A program made the translations under genes and the position numbers. The notes beneath the pieces were generated by a model, which saw only the letters and a program-made list of their open reading frames with translations, did not search any database and was not told the DNA's origin. From Paenibacillus sp. FSL R7-0345 (GTDB lineage Bacteria; Bacillota; Bacilli; Paenibacillales; Paenibacillaceae): a stretch of 64,000 bases of DNA. Positions 45,335 to 53,660 of this stretch are shown here, piece after piece. The stretch covers positions 1,346,501 through 1,410,500 of the forward strand of contig NZ_CP152002.1 of assembly GCF_038595055.1 (NCBI RefSeq). The letters run 5' to 3'. Position 1 is the first letter of the stretch. Every line of letters starts with the position of its first letter.

Positions 45335-46039
45335 ATGAATAACTTGGGACGAGGGGAGTCTCGCGGCAAGCACACGGTAGAATTGGTACTGCTGCGCCAT
45401 GGGCACACGCAGTGGAATAAGGAGCGCCGTTATCTGGGCAGCACCGATCTGCCGCTGCTGCCCGAAGAACGGGAGAAGCTGGCTGCGAGCAAAGAGCTGC
45501 CGGAGCTTACCGGCGAGTTCTGGCGGGTGTACTGCAGTGATCTGCTGCGCTGCAGGGAGACTTTGGAGGTAGTGGCGACAGCACTGGCAGCACGGGCTGT
45601 ATACGATTCACGGCTGCGGGAAACTTCCTTCGGGGAGTGGGAGGGCTGCACTTATGAGCAGCTCAGCGATAATCCGCTGTATAGAAGCTGGATTGATGAT
45701 CCGGCGGCGGTTACACCGCCGGGAGGAGAAGCCTGGACTGCTTTTACAGCCCGTCTGGAGCAGTTTCTGGCAACGCTGCTTCAGGAAGCAGGAGAATCAG
45801 AAACGCCAGCCGTAAACCGCCCTGATCCCCAAAGGGAAAGCGGGCAGCCAGGCAGTCAGGCAGCCGTCCTCCACAGTCATAAACCGCAGAAGCTGCGCGT
45901 ATTGATCATCACCCACGGCGGCGTGATCCGCCATCTGCTGGCTGAGACACAGCCGGGCGTCACGTTCCGCACTGCAGCAGCACCGCCTCCGGGAACGGCG
46001 GTAGTCATTCAGCTGCAACACACGCCAACCCGCGCTTAG
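45335..46039 (+). CDS. cobC: Histidine phosphatase, probable alpha-ribazole phosphatase (CobC type)
   Basis: 234 residues from the ATG at 45335. The phosphohistidine motif LLRHGHTQWNKERRYLGSTDLPL is at about 17-39, with a second catalytic region RETSFGEWEG near 95 and THGGVIRHLL near 191. Removing the 5'-phosphate of the lower ligand is the last step of nucleotide-loop assembly, and the position after cbiB supports that role. An insertion rich in polar residues (about 150-180) is larger than usual. The stop codon lies inside the following terminator. Confidence 0.8.
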   Translation: MNNLGRGESRGKHTVELVLLRHGHTQWNKERRYLGSTDLPLLPEEREKLAASKELPELTGEFWRVYCSDLLRCRETLEVVATALAARAVYDSRLRETSFGEWEGCTYEQLSDNPLYRSWIDDPAAVTPPGGEAWTAFTARLEQFLATLLQEAGESETPAVNRPDPQRESGQPGSQAAVLHSHKPQKLRVLIITHGGVIRHLLAETQPGVTFRTAAAPPPGTAVVIQLQHTPTRA

Positions 46040-46050
46040 CGCGGGTTTTT
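46027..46050 (+). terminator. Terminator overlapping the cobC stop codon
   Basis: AACCCGCGC-TTA-GCGCGGGTT is a perfect nine-base stem with a three-base loop followed by T residues. The TAG stop of cobC (46037-46039) lies in the loop and right arm, so translating ribosomes would cover the hairpin until release. Confidence 0.88.
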
Positions 46051-46087
46051 GCTTTTTAAGCATACAGGCATAACAGCTTTAATCTAT

Positions 46088-46774
46088 CTACTGGAAAGTC
46101 AGCCAACCCTCAGCCATGCGCCGGCCCAATTCTTTTGCCGAAGCAGCGTCATAATGCAGATAGTCACCTTTATGGGTGAGCCCAGCCGAATCCGCCAGAA
46201 AGAACTTGTCATAAACCGCGGCTGCTGACTCCAGCGCCACGTTAATCTGATCGGTATACGGGTATTCTGCCGGGCGGATGAATCCGCCCAATTTTGCCGC
46301 AACAAAAGGAACCTCCTCTGCATTCAGCTCCTTCCGCAGGCTGGTAATCAGGCTGAATAACCGGTCTTTGTAGACCGCCGCATCAGCCTCCAGTTCGGAA
46401 TCGCTCTCCCCTTGGGCCCAAAGAATGCCGCTTAGCTGACCGCTCTCCAATGCCAGGCGTGCCCGGGAAACAGCCCGCTCATACAGGTCTCCGCCGGGTA
46501 CCCAGCGCTCCATTTTTGTTCCGCCCACTGCACAGGGAATCAGCCCAACCTTCCCGCCGTTAAATGTGCTAAGAACCGTTCGTGCGAACGTCAGTCCGGG
46601 ACCTACACCGACCAGCTCCGGCTTGTCATTATGTACCGGTTCTTTTGCGTTCAGCCAGACCCCGTTCCCGTCCAGCTTGTAGATATTTTTCTCAGGCTCC
46701 GCGTTTATGTCCGGTTCCTCCAGTACTCCCCTGCCGGCCATATTGGATTGTCCGATTAACAAGAATACGCGCAT
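46088..46774 (-). CDS. Sialate O-acetylesterase-like SGNH carbohydrate esterase
   Basis: 228 residues. The nucleophile block is FLLIGQSNMAGRG (Ser near residue 9), followed by GPGLTFARTVL, GGTKMERWVPGG, GILWAQGESD and finally KGDYLHYDAASAKELGRRMA with the catalytic Asp-x-x-His-type region. This matches the SASA/CE6 group that removes acetyl groups from plant xylan, pectin or sialic acid. No signal peptide, so it acts inside the cell on imported oligosaccharides. It is divergent from the broken deacetylase. Confidence 0.85.
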   Translation of the reverse strand: MRVFLLIGQSNMAGRGVLEEPDINAEPEKNIYKLDGNGVWLNAKEPVHNDKPELVGVGPGLTFARTVLSTFNGGKVGLIPCAVGGTKMERWVPGGDLYERAVSRARLALESGQLSGILWAQGESDSELEADAAVYKDRLFSLITSLRKELNAEEVPFVAAKLGGFIRPAEYPYTDQINVALESAAAVYDKFFLADSAGLTHKGDYLHYDAASAKELGRRMAEGWLTFQ

Positions 46775-47001
46775 ACTGCAACACCCCTGTTTATTTTTTC
46801 CACAGCTCTCAATTTCAAAAAGGATACTAGCACAGATAGATTAGAATGACAATGACCAGCGATACGGGAGACGGGAAGCGGATACATGAGCAGAAAAAAG
46901 CTCGAATCTTACAAATGAAGCTTATTTTTTTCCATTCCAGTGCCCTGGCGGAGCGTGATAGGATTTTGGTAATGAGAGAGTTTTGCTTAGGAGGTAGAGG
47001 A

Positions 47002-47803
47002 ATGCCGAAGATTTATCTGGCTTTTCCAGAGGGGAAGCATAAGGTACTGACCATGAGCTACGACGATGGTAAGAAGGCCGATAGACGGCTGGTGCCAGTC
47101 TTTAACCAGTATGGGATCAAGGGCATGTTTCACCTGAACTCCGGGCGTCTGGGGCAAGGGGACCGGATTACCGGGGAAGAGGCAGCGGAGCTGTACCAGG
47201 GACATGAAATTTCAGCGCATACCGTTACCCACTCGACGATTACCAGAGCCCGCAGGAGCTAGTTGTCCGGGAAGTACTGGAGGATCGTGAGCGTTTGGAG
47301 ACGTTAACCGGTTACACGGTGCGTGGAATGTCTTATCCGAACGGTTCGTACAGCCGGGAGATCAAGGAGCTGCTGCCGCATCTGGGCATTGAATATGCCG
47401 AGTTGTTCCGAGTACCGGACAGTTTGGCATGCCTGAGGACCTGCTGGAGTGGAAGCCGACGTGCCACCACAAGGAAAATCTGTTGCAGCTCGGTGAACAG
47501 TTCATTTCGCTTAATAAGCGGCAGTATCTGTACTTGATGTACGTGTGGGGCCACAGCTACGAGTTTGACAACGATGGCAACTGGGAAATTATTGAGCAGT
47601 TCTGCCGGCTGGCCGGTGGACGGGAGGACATCTGGTACGCTACCAACATGGAGATTGTCGACTACCTCAGCGCCTACCGCCAGCTGAAAATTGCCGCATC
47701 AGGGCAGTTCGTATGGAATCCGGGGGCAGCATCGGTCTGGCTTAGTATAGATGATGACAGAATTGTGGAAGTTAAGGGCGGCTGCCGGACAGTTCTCGTG
47801 TAA
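47002..47803 (+). pseudogene. Polysaccharide deacetylase family gene broken by two one-base deletions
   Basis: The protein starts at the ATG at 47002 (TTAGGAGGTAGAGG upstream): KVLTMSYDDGKKADRRLVPVF, then GHEISAHTVTHSTIT with the metal-binding His pair. Frame one ends at 47262. The homologous continuation SPQELVVREVLEDRE is in another frame from about 47247, including MSYPNGSYS. It then shifts again near 47398 into the frame holding VVPSTGQFGMPEDLLEWKP through YVWGHSYEFDNDGNW and IDDDRIVEVKGG to the stop at 47803. Each change equals loss of a single base. The pieces together make one complete enzyme of about 267 residues. Either a young pseudogene or two sequencing errors. It is 40 bp upstream of the GH105 gene. 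Confidence 0.85.
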
Positions 47804-47843
47804 TAACGGCAGTTCATAATTTAACGGGGAGGCTTTTTGAATA

Positions 47844-48872
47844 ATGAAGCTGGACTTATCTAATCTTGATCTGAAAAAGGTTACAGACAGCGTAGCCGAT
47901 TACACACTCGGCATGGACCTGACCTGGAACTGGCCTTGCGGGGTTGCTTATTACGGAGTCAGCCGGGCTTTTGAAGTTACTGGAGAGCAACGCTATCTGG
48001 AGCGGATGGCCGACTGGTGTGCCGAATATATAGAGGCAGGGCTGCCGGCTGAGTGGACGGTTAATACCTGCGCGATGGGCCATATGCTGCTCACACTCTA
48101 CGAACAGACGAAGGAGCAGAAATACCTTGACCTGATTGTCAGCAAGCTGGATTATCTGCAGAACCGGGCTCTGCGTTTTGGTGACCGGGTGCTTCAGCAT
48201 ACGGTTTCGGTCAAAAATGATTTTCCGGAGCAGGCCTGGGCCGACACACTGTTCATGGCAGCCTACTTCGAATTGCGTGCAGGCGTGCTGCTTGGGGAGA
48301 AAAAGTGGATCGATGACGCACTCCATCAGTTCTTCTGGCACATCAACTACCTGCAGGATGAAAACACCAGCCTATGGTATCACGGATACAATCACATTGA
48401 GCAAAATCACATGTCCGGCCTCTACTGGGCCCGCGCCAACGCCTGGGCAGCCTACACCATGTCCAGAGTCGGTAAAATTCTGCCGGAAGCCTACCTGTAT
48501 CCGCCGTATATGCATATTTCCAGCTCACTTCGCGATCAGCTCGCAGCGATCAAAAAGCTGCAGAAGCCTGACGGCCTCTGGGGTACCGTACTCGACCATC
48601 CGGAAGCGTACGGTGAAGTGTCGGCTACAGCGGGAATCGGCGCAGCTATGGTCATGCAGGGGAACCCGCTGCACGGAAAGTATGTCAACCGGGCGCTGCA
48701 GGGCCTGCTCGATAATATCGCCGATAACGGCCGTGTGCTGAATGTATCCGGCGGAACGGCAGTAATGAACGATCTGGCCGGCTATCTCGGCATTGACCGG
48801 AAGTGGGCGCAGGGCTGGGGGCAGGGACTGGCGCTTGCGTTCCTCTGTGCGGTGATTGAACAGGCGCGGTAA
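47844..48872 (+). CDS. GH105 unsaturated rhamnogalacturonyl hydrolase (YteR-like)
   Basis: 342 residues. An alpha/alpha barrel enzyme with TWNWPCGVAYYGVSRAFEVTG, WTVNTCAMGHMLLTLYEQT, EQAWADTLFMAAYFEL (the conserved Asp of the active site), LYWARANAWAAYTM and VSATAGIGAAMV. GH88/GH105 enzymes remove unsaturated uronic acids from the end of lyase-generated oligosaccharides from pectin or related gels. No signal peptide, so it acts in the cytoplasm after uptake. GGGGAGG ribosome site before the ATG. The following 507-bp gap holds a terminator and repeats. Confidence 0.9.
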   Translation: MKLDLSNLDLKKVTDSVADYTLGMDLTWNWPCGVAYYGVSRAFEVTGEQRYLERMADWCAEYIEAGLPAEWTVNTCAMGHMLLTLYEQTKEQKYLDLIVSKLDYLQNRALRFGDRVLQHTVSVKNDFPEQAWADTLFMAAYFELRAGVLLGEKKWIDDALHQFFWHINYLQDENTSLWYHGYNHIEQNHMSGLYWARANAWAAYTMSRVGKILPEAYLYPPYMHISSSLRDQLAAIKKLQKPDGLWGTVLDHPEAYGEVSATAGIGAAMVMQGNPLHGKYVNRALQGLLDNIADNGRVLNVSGGTAVMNDLAGYLGIDRKWAQGWGQGLALAFLCAVIEQAR

Positions 48873-49052
48873 GCGGGAACATTAGGCCGGGTCAGCATCT
48901 GTATCCTGCTTGCAAAAAGTCAGGCGGGCAAAGACGAGACTTTGTTAGTGACTTCGCAAAAGGCTAAACGGAGCAGTGTAGCTCTTCATTGGATTATGTC
49001 GCAAAAGCCCGGCAGAACACTTTGGCTCCTTCATTAAGTAACTATACGCAAA

Positions 49053-49107
49053 AAAACAGGCGAACCGGTATTGCTCCTTGGATTGGGAGCGCTGGTTCGC
49101 CTGTTTT
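49053..49107. terminator. Long terminator hairpin after the GH105 gene
   Basis: AAAACAGGCGAACC and GGTTCGCCTGTTTT form a perfect 14-bp outer stem with an inner stem GCTCC-TTGGATT-GGGAGC. A-run on the left, T-run on the right. The DNA at 48873-49052 holds nothing recognised. Confidence 0.85.
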
Positions 49108-49125
49108 GTTGCAATCCCGGCCCCG

Positions 49126-49310
49126 CTAACGGACCCAGGAGACGTTATTTACTGGATTTCAAGAGTATTTCTGATCTAACGGACTCAGCAACCGCTATTT
49201 GCCGTCATATGACCTCGGAGGTGTGTTTTGGCGCTAAATAAGGTCATCTGAGTCCGTTAGGTTAGGCCGGGGGACGAATTGGTGCAGATAAGGTCATCTG
49301 AGTCCGTTAG
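49126..49310. repeat. Dispersed CTAACGGACTCAG repeats, locus 1
   Basis: Two forward cores (49126-49138 with one mismatch, 49176-49188) are followed by two inverted cores CTGAGTCCGTTAG (49248-49260 and 49298-49310). Flanks are also shared: TAAGGTCAT precedes both inverted cores. The same family recurs at 56070-56253 and 59923-60108. Confidence 0.85.
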
Positions 49311-49325
49311 GCTGTTTGTAAGGTT

Positions 49326-49356
49326 AAAAAAGCCCGCGCCGCCAGGCGGGGGCTTT
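49326..49356 (-). terminator. Terminator of the GH2 gene
   Basis: On the minus strand AAAGCCCCCGCC pairs with GGCGCGGGCTTT around TGGC, followed by T residues, 24 bp beyond the stop. Confidence 0.8.
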
Positions 49357-49379
49357 CAATCACCAACCACCAAACATCC

Positions 49380-51089
49380 TCAGTCAGTCCACGACTGATA
49401 GATCCGCCGCACCTCGCGGAACGACTGCTTGGGCTTGCGGTATTCGTTGACCAGACCTTTGTTGTTGAAGCCGCGGGCCCGGTCGCGGAAGTTCCTGCTG
49501 CTGCTCTTCAGGTCGCCGCGGATGTCGGCGAACTGCCAGATGTACGTGCCGCCGATCTTGGGATCAGCGCGGAAGATATTCAGCGCTTCGGTCACGATAT
49601 GCGCCTGATAGTCCTCGCTGAACAGCCGCGGCTCCCAGCCGACGTCCCCGAACAGTCCGGCGCCCCCGAACTCGGTCATCAACACCGGCGTGTCGCCCGC
49701 TCCCAGCTGCTCCGCACGCTTATGGAACTGCTCCAGCATGCCCTTGAAGCCGCTGACCTCGCCTTCGTACCAGCCAAAATATTTGTTGATCCCGATCACA
49801 TCAAATAATGGCAGCAGAATATCCTCCAGCGGATGCATGGTGGCATAGGTGACAAGCCGTGAGGTATCCAGCTTCCGCACAAGTCCGATCAGTGCCTCGG
49901 TGAACGCATAGGCTTCCTGTGTGCGGGTATCGATTTCATTGTGCACAGACCAGAACGCCACGCTCGGATGATGATAATGCGTGCCGATCATCTCTTCAAT
50001 CATGGTCAGGGCACGGTCCCGGAACAGCGGCTCGCTGACGGTCTCATTCGGCAGGAAGCAGCCCCAGATCGGAATCTCGCTCCAGAATACAAGCCCATGC
50101 TCATCGAGCAGGTCGAGCCAATAGGAGCTTTGCGGATAATGGGAGCCCCGGACGGTATTGCAGCCCAGCTCCAGAATGATATCCAGCTCCTTGTGCATCA
50201 GCTTCGGCGGAAAAGCAAAGCCCCATTCCGGATGCTCCTCATGCCGGTTCACACCCTTCAGATAGACCGGGGCGCCGTTGATCAGAATCCGGTGGTCTCT
50301 AGTCTCGATTGTGCGGAAGCCGATCCGCTCAATCTTATCATCATGCTCTGTCCGCAACTGGAATGTATATAATTCCGGCTTGCCCACATTCCACAGACGG
50401 ACCTCCGCCAGCTGCAGATTAATCACATGGTTCAGCACCTGGCCTGCCTCAACCAACACTTCCTCCGCATGCAGCTCCTGTCCGCCTTCACTGAGCACCA
50501 GCCTGGTCACCAGCGCATCCGTCAGCAAAGAGCGCAACTGCACCTGTACAGACACCTCAGCCTCTGCACCCTGCAGCTCATAATCAATCTTCAGCTGTTC
50601 GATATAGAGGTCCGGCAAAAACTGCAGCTCCACCGAGCGGATGATACCGCCGTAATGGAACCAGTCCACCTGCTCCGTCGGAATAGTAAAGCTGTCCAGC
50701 GTGCTGTCAGTCCGGATAATCAGCTCATGCTCTCCTGCAGCCAGGGACGGAACAAGGAACTCAAAGGGCGTAAAGCCGCCGTAGTGGTAGCCCAGATGCT
50801 GCCCGTCCAGATAAACATCGGAATGGCCCTGCACCGCATGAAAAATCAGCCGGACATGCTGCTTATCACTCAGCGTGAGTTTTTTACGGTACCAGCCGAC
50901 GCCCTCATATTCATACATTCCCAGCTCGTTATTCCAGCAGGAAGGGACGTGAAGAGCCTGCGGAGAATGTGGAAAACGCTCAAACCATTTTTCCTCAAGG
51001 CCTGCCTTTAAAGGATCTTTCGCGAAATCCCAAGGCCCGTCCAGCAGCTCTGTTACGCGGATATTATGCTGACGAAAAGTTCTTAACAA
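49380..51089 (-). CDS. Glycoside hydrolase family 2, beta-glucuronidase-like
   Basis: 569 residues. Sugar-binding domain opening DGPWDFAKDPL and VPSCWNNE, jelly roll with YRKKLTL and VYLDGQHLGYHYGGFTPFEF, an immunoglobulin-like middle, and a TIM barrel from about 270 (LKGVNRHEEHPEWGF, RGSHYPQSSYWLDLLDEHGLVFWSEIPIWG). The acid/base Glu lies in WSVHNEID near 382 and the nucleophile in LMTEFGGAG near 473. Length and the VNRHEEHP block suit beta-glucuronidase more than beta-galactosidase. No signal peptide. It is divergent from an AraC gene that probably controls it. Confidence 0.9.
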   Translation of the reverse strand: MLRTFRQHNIRVTELLDGPWDFAKDPLKAGLEEKWFERFPHSPQALHVPSCWNNELGMYEYEGVGWYRKKLTLSDKQHVRLIFHAVQGHSDVYLDGQHLGYHYGGFTPFEFLVPSLAAGEHELIIRTDSTLDSFTIPTEQVDWFHYGGIIRSVELQFLPDLYIEQLKIDYELQGAEAEVSVQVQLRSLLTDALVTRLVLSEGGQELHAEEVLVEAGQVLNHVINLQLAEVRLWNVGKPELYTFQLRTEHDDKIERIGFRTIETRDHRILINGAPVYLKGVNRHEEHPEWGFAFPPKLMHKELDIILELGCNTVRGSHYPQSSYWLDLLDEHGLVFWSEIPIWGCFLPNETVSEPLFRDRALTMIEEMIGTHYHHPSVAFWSVHNEIDTRTQEAYAFTEALIGLVRKLDTSRLVTYATMHPLEDILLPLFDVIGINKYFGWYEGEVSGFKGMLEQFHKRAEQLGAGDTPVLMTEFGGAGLFGDVGWEPRLFSEDYQAHIVTEALNIFRADPKIGGTYIWQFADIRGDLKSSSRNFRDRARGFNNKGLVNEYRKPKQSFREVRRIYQSWTD

Positions 51090-51242
51090 GTGTGTGTGCC
51101 TCCCCGTTATTGTGCGATGGCATTGCCTTTTACAGGCATCGTGTTAGTATGGATAGTATCATTTACCACTCGGGCAGTGAATAGAAAAAAACAATAAAGT
51201 CTTGTATAAATCGCGCCTGCAGCAGCAAAGGGGAGACTGTGC

Positions 51243-52085
51243 TTGGAAGAGAATGCCTATAACCTGAATGACCTGAGCGTGCATATTCATTTTGTGCTGG
51301 ATAAAGTGACTTTTCCGGGCTGGGAGGACATCCGCAACATGGTCAATGTCCATAGCCTGTACTGGATTCATGAGGGTGAGGGGATTTTCAGGACTAATGT
51401 GGAGCATAAGGTGCAGGCAGGAATGCTGGCTTATCTGAAGCCCGGCCTCAAAATGTCCATGCGTTCAGAAATGGAAGCCCCGCTGCGTATCACGATGCTG
51501 CTGTTCGATTGTGCGGAGCTCGGCTATGATGCGGTCTGGAGGAACGTCCGGCCCATAGAGACACTGCGGCTTCCCTTTCTGAGCCAGTATGGCCCCGGGC
51601 AGGCTGAGGTGATCGGCGCTATGTTCCGGGAGATTAACCAGGAGTGGCTGCCGGGGCAGACTGCCGGAACGGCCGTTTCCCGTGCCAAAACACAGATTCT
51701 GCTCCATAAGCTGCACCAGAGCGTCCGGGCAGACTGGAATGTGATGGAGTCGGGGGCTTTTGCCGCTTTTGAGCAGATTAAGAGCAAGCTTGAGAATGCC
51801 TACATGGACCATCACCGGATCGAAAAAATGGCGGAGGAGTACGGTATTTCAGCTTCGTACCTGCGTAAGCTGTTCCTGAAATATACCGGTATGGGGCCGA
51901 AGGAATATCATATGCATATCCAGAACCAGCAGGCATGCCGCTACCTGACGTTTACGGATTATCCGGTGAGGGAAATTGCCAAGCTGTGCGGCTTTTACGA
52001 GGAATACCATTTCAGCAAAATGTTCAAGCAGCTGAACGGCGTATCGCCGACAGCCTACCGCAGCAGCCAGCGGAACGGGGAGTGA
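51243..52085 (+). CDS. AraC family transcriptional regulator
   Basis: 280 residues from a TTG start with GGGGAG eight bases upstream. An N-terminal cupin-like ligand domain (WIHEGEGIFRTNVEHKVQAGMLAYLKPG near 40-75) and a C-terminal double helix-turn-helix (about 180-275) with MAEEYGISASYLRKLFLKYTGMGPKEYHMHIQ and VREIAKLCGFYEEYHFSKMFKQLNGVSPTAYR. Divergent from the GH2 gene across 153 bp, the usual layout for a sugar-responsive activator of the hydrolase. The sugar is unknown. Confidence 0.92.
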   Translation: MEENAYNLNDLSVHIHFVLDKVTFPGWEDIRNMVNVHSLYWIHEGEGIFRTNVEHKVQAGMLAYLKPGLKMSMRSEMEAPLRITMLLFDCAELGYDAVWRNVRPIETLRLPFLSQYGPGQAEVIGAMFREINQEWLPGQTAGTAVSRAKTQILLHKLHQSVRADWNVMESGAFAAFEQIKSKLENAYMDHHRIEKMAEEYGISASYLRKLFLKYTGMGPKEYHMHIQNQQACRYLTFTDYPVREIAKLCGFYEEYHFSKMFKQLNGVSPTAYRSSQRNGE

Positions 52086-52096
52086 AGGACCAGGAG

Positions 52097-52140
52097 GAAC
52101 CACAGGCGGGGGAAAATGCCGGGTCTGTGGTTCTTTTTTT
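52097..52140 (+). terminator. Terminator after the AraC gene
   Basis: GAACCACAG and CTGTGGTTC form a nine-base stem followed by seven T residues. It separates the sugar locus from the cell-wall operon. Confidence 0.85.
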
Positions 52141-52184
52141 ACGGAAAAGATTATGCCATGATAGCTACAGGGGGCGAAGAACGG

Positions 52185-53639
52185 ATGTTTAATGATTTCA
52201 GGCTCATTGCCGGGCGGCCGGTGTATGTGCAGGTTAAGGATTATATGAAAAGCCTCATTCTGAGGGGTGCCCTCCAGGGGGAGCAGAAGCTGCCCTCTAC
52301 CCGGGAACTGAGCCTGCTGCTCAAGGTCAGCCGTAACTCCGTGATCTCCGCCTACATGGCGCTGGAGGATGACGGGTTCGCCTATACGGTGCAGGGACAG
52401 GGGAGTTATGTCAGTAACACGGCCCTTCCGGAAAATACAGCAGCACCTGCCTGGAGCGTGGACTGGAAAAGCCGCTTAAGCAGCAGGGCGCTGCTGGCCG
52501 AAGAGCTGGATATTATGAAACGCGGCATCCGCGCGGGGAAGGACACAATTTCTTTTACCAGTATCGCACCTGATGAAAGCCTGTTCGATCTGGACAATGT
52601 AAAACGCGCCTTTCTGGAGCGGATGTCTGTAGAAGGCAATGTTCTGCTGAACTACGGCTATGCCAAGGGGTATAAGCCTTTGATAGATTATTTGAAGCAA
52701 TATATGGAGCATAAGGGCGTAGACATGCGCGGCAAGGATCTGCTGATTACGAACGGGTTCACGGAGGGTTTTGATATTGTACTGTCAGCGTTAGGCCAGC
52801 GGCACGGGAAGGTGCTCTGTGAGAATCCGACCCATCATACGGCGCTCAAAAACCTGCGGCTGAACGGCTTCGGCATCCGTGGAGTGGCCATGGAGCGTGA
52901 CGGCATCCATCTCGGTGAGCTGAAGCGGGCGCTGGAGGAAGGGATGTATGATTGTGCCTACCTCGTGCCGTCCTACCACAATCCGACCGGCATTGTCATG
53001 TCCCCTGAAAAAAGGCTGGGCGTGATGAAGCTGATGGCCGACTACGGTGTGCCGGTGATTGAGGACGGGTTCAACGAGGAGCTGCGCTATTCCGGCTCGC
53101 ATGTGGCTCCGCTGATCGCGGCGGCCGGGGGCGGCAACAGTGTGATTTATCTGGGGAGCTTTTCCAAGGTGCTGTTCCCGGGCCTTAGAGTAGGCTGGGT
53201 GCTGGCGGACCAGGAGCTGATCTATTATCTGGAAAGTGTCAAAAGAGCACGGAGCATCCACACTTCGACGCTTGACCAGTCCATTCTGTATCAATATTTG
53301 CTCGGCGGAAATTTGGAGAAGTATCTCAAACGGGCCAGAACGGAATACAAGCGGAAGTATGAGCTGACGATGGCTTGCTGCAGGGAGCTTTTGCCGGATT
53401 GCAAGGTGAGCGGGGACGGGGGATTGCATCTGTTCGTCACGTTTCCGGATGGCTTCAGCACACGAGAGCTGTTGGCGGCGTGCCGGGAGCAGGGGGTTAT
53501 TTTTACGGTGGGGGATATGTTCTTTACAGACGGAACAGGACAGAACACGCTGCGGCTGGGCTTCTCCAGGGTAGCGGAGGACGATATACGCAAGGGAATC
53601 GGGATTATCGGCAGGACAGCACGTCAACTACTCGGATGA
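52185..53639 (+). CDS. MocR/GabR-type regulator (GntR HTH plus aminotransferase domain)
   Basis: 484 residues from the ATG at 52185. The winged helix of the GntR family (about 10-80) reads PVYVQVKDYMKSLILRGALQGEQKLPSTRELSLLLKVSRNSVISAYMALEDDG. The rest is a fold-type-I aminotransferase domain with PSYHNPTGIVMS, EDGFNEELRY and the PLP Lys in LGSFSKVLFPGLRVGW. Regulators of this type sense PLP and an amino compound. A ddl gene starts 21 bp downstream. DdlR, a MocR protein that activates ddl in Brevibacillus, is the closest known precedent, so D-alanine metabolism is the inferred target. Confidence 0.9.
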   Translation: MFNDFRLIAGRPVYVQVKDYMKSLILRGALQGEQKLPSTRELSLLLKVSRNSVISAYMALEDDGFAYTVQGQGSYVSNTALPENTAAPAWSVDWKSRLSSRALLAEELDIMKRGIRAGKDTISFTSIAPDESLFDLDNVKRAFLERMSVEGNVLLNYGYAKGYKPLIDYLKQYMEHKGVDMRGKDLLITNGFTEGFDIVLSALGQRHGKVLCENPTHHTALKNLRLNGFGIRGVAMERDGIHLGELKRALEEGMYDCAYLVPSYHNPTGIVMSPEKRLGVMKLMADYGVPVIEDGFNEELRYSGSHVAPLIAAAGGGNSVIYLGSFSKVLFPGLRVGWVLADQELIYYLESVKRARSIHTSTLDQSILYQYLLGGNLEKYLKRARTEYKRKYELTMACCRELLPDCKVSGDGGLHLFVTFPDGFSTRELLAACREQGVIFTVGDMFFTDGTGQNTLRLGFSRVAEDDIRKGIGIIGRTARQLLG

Positions 53640-53660
53640 GATGAAAAGGGGAATGGGGAT

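Noticed and set aside
46846..47001. Upstream extension of the deacetylase-like frame
   Set aside because: The extra 52 codons have no homology pattern, and a strong ribosome site serves the ATG at 47002.
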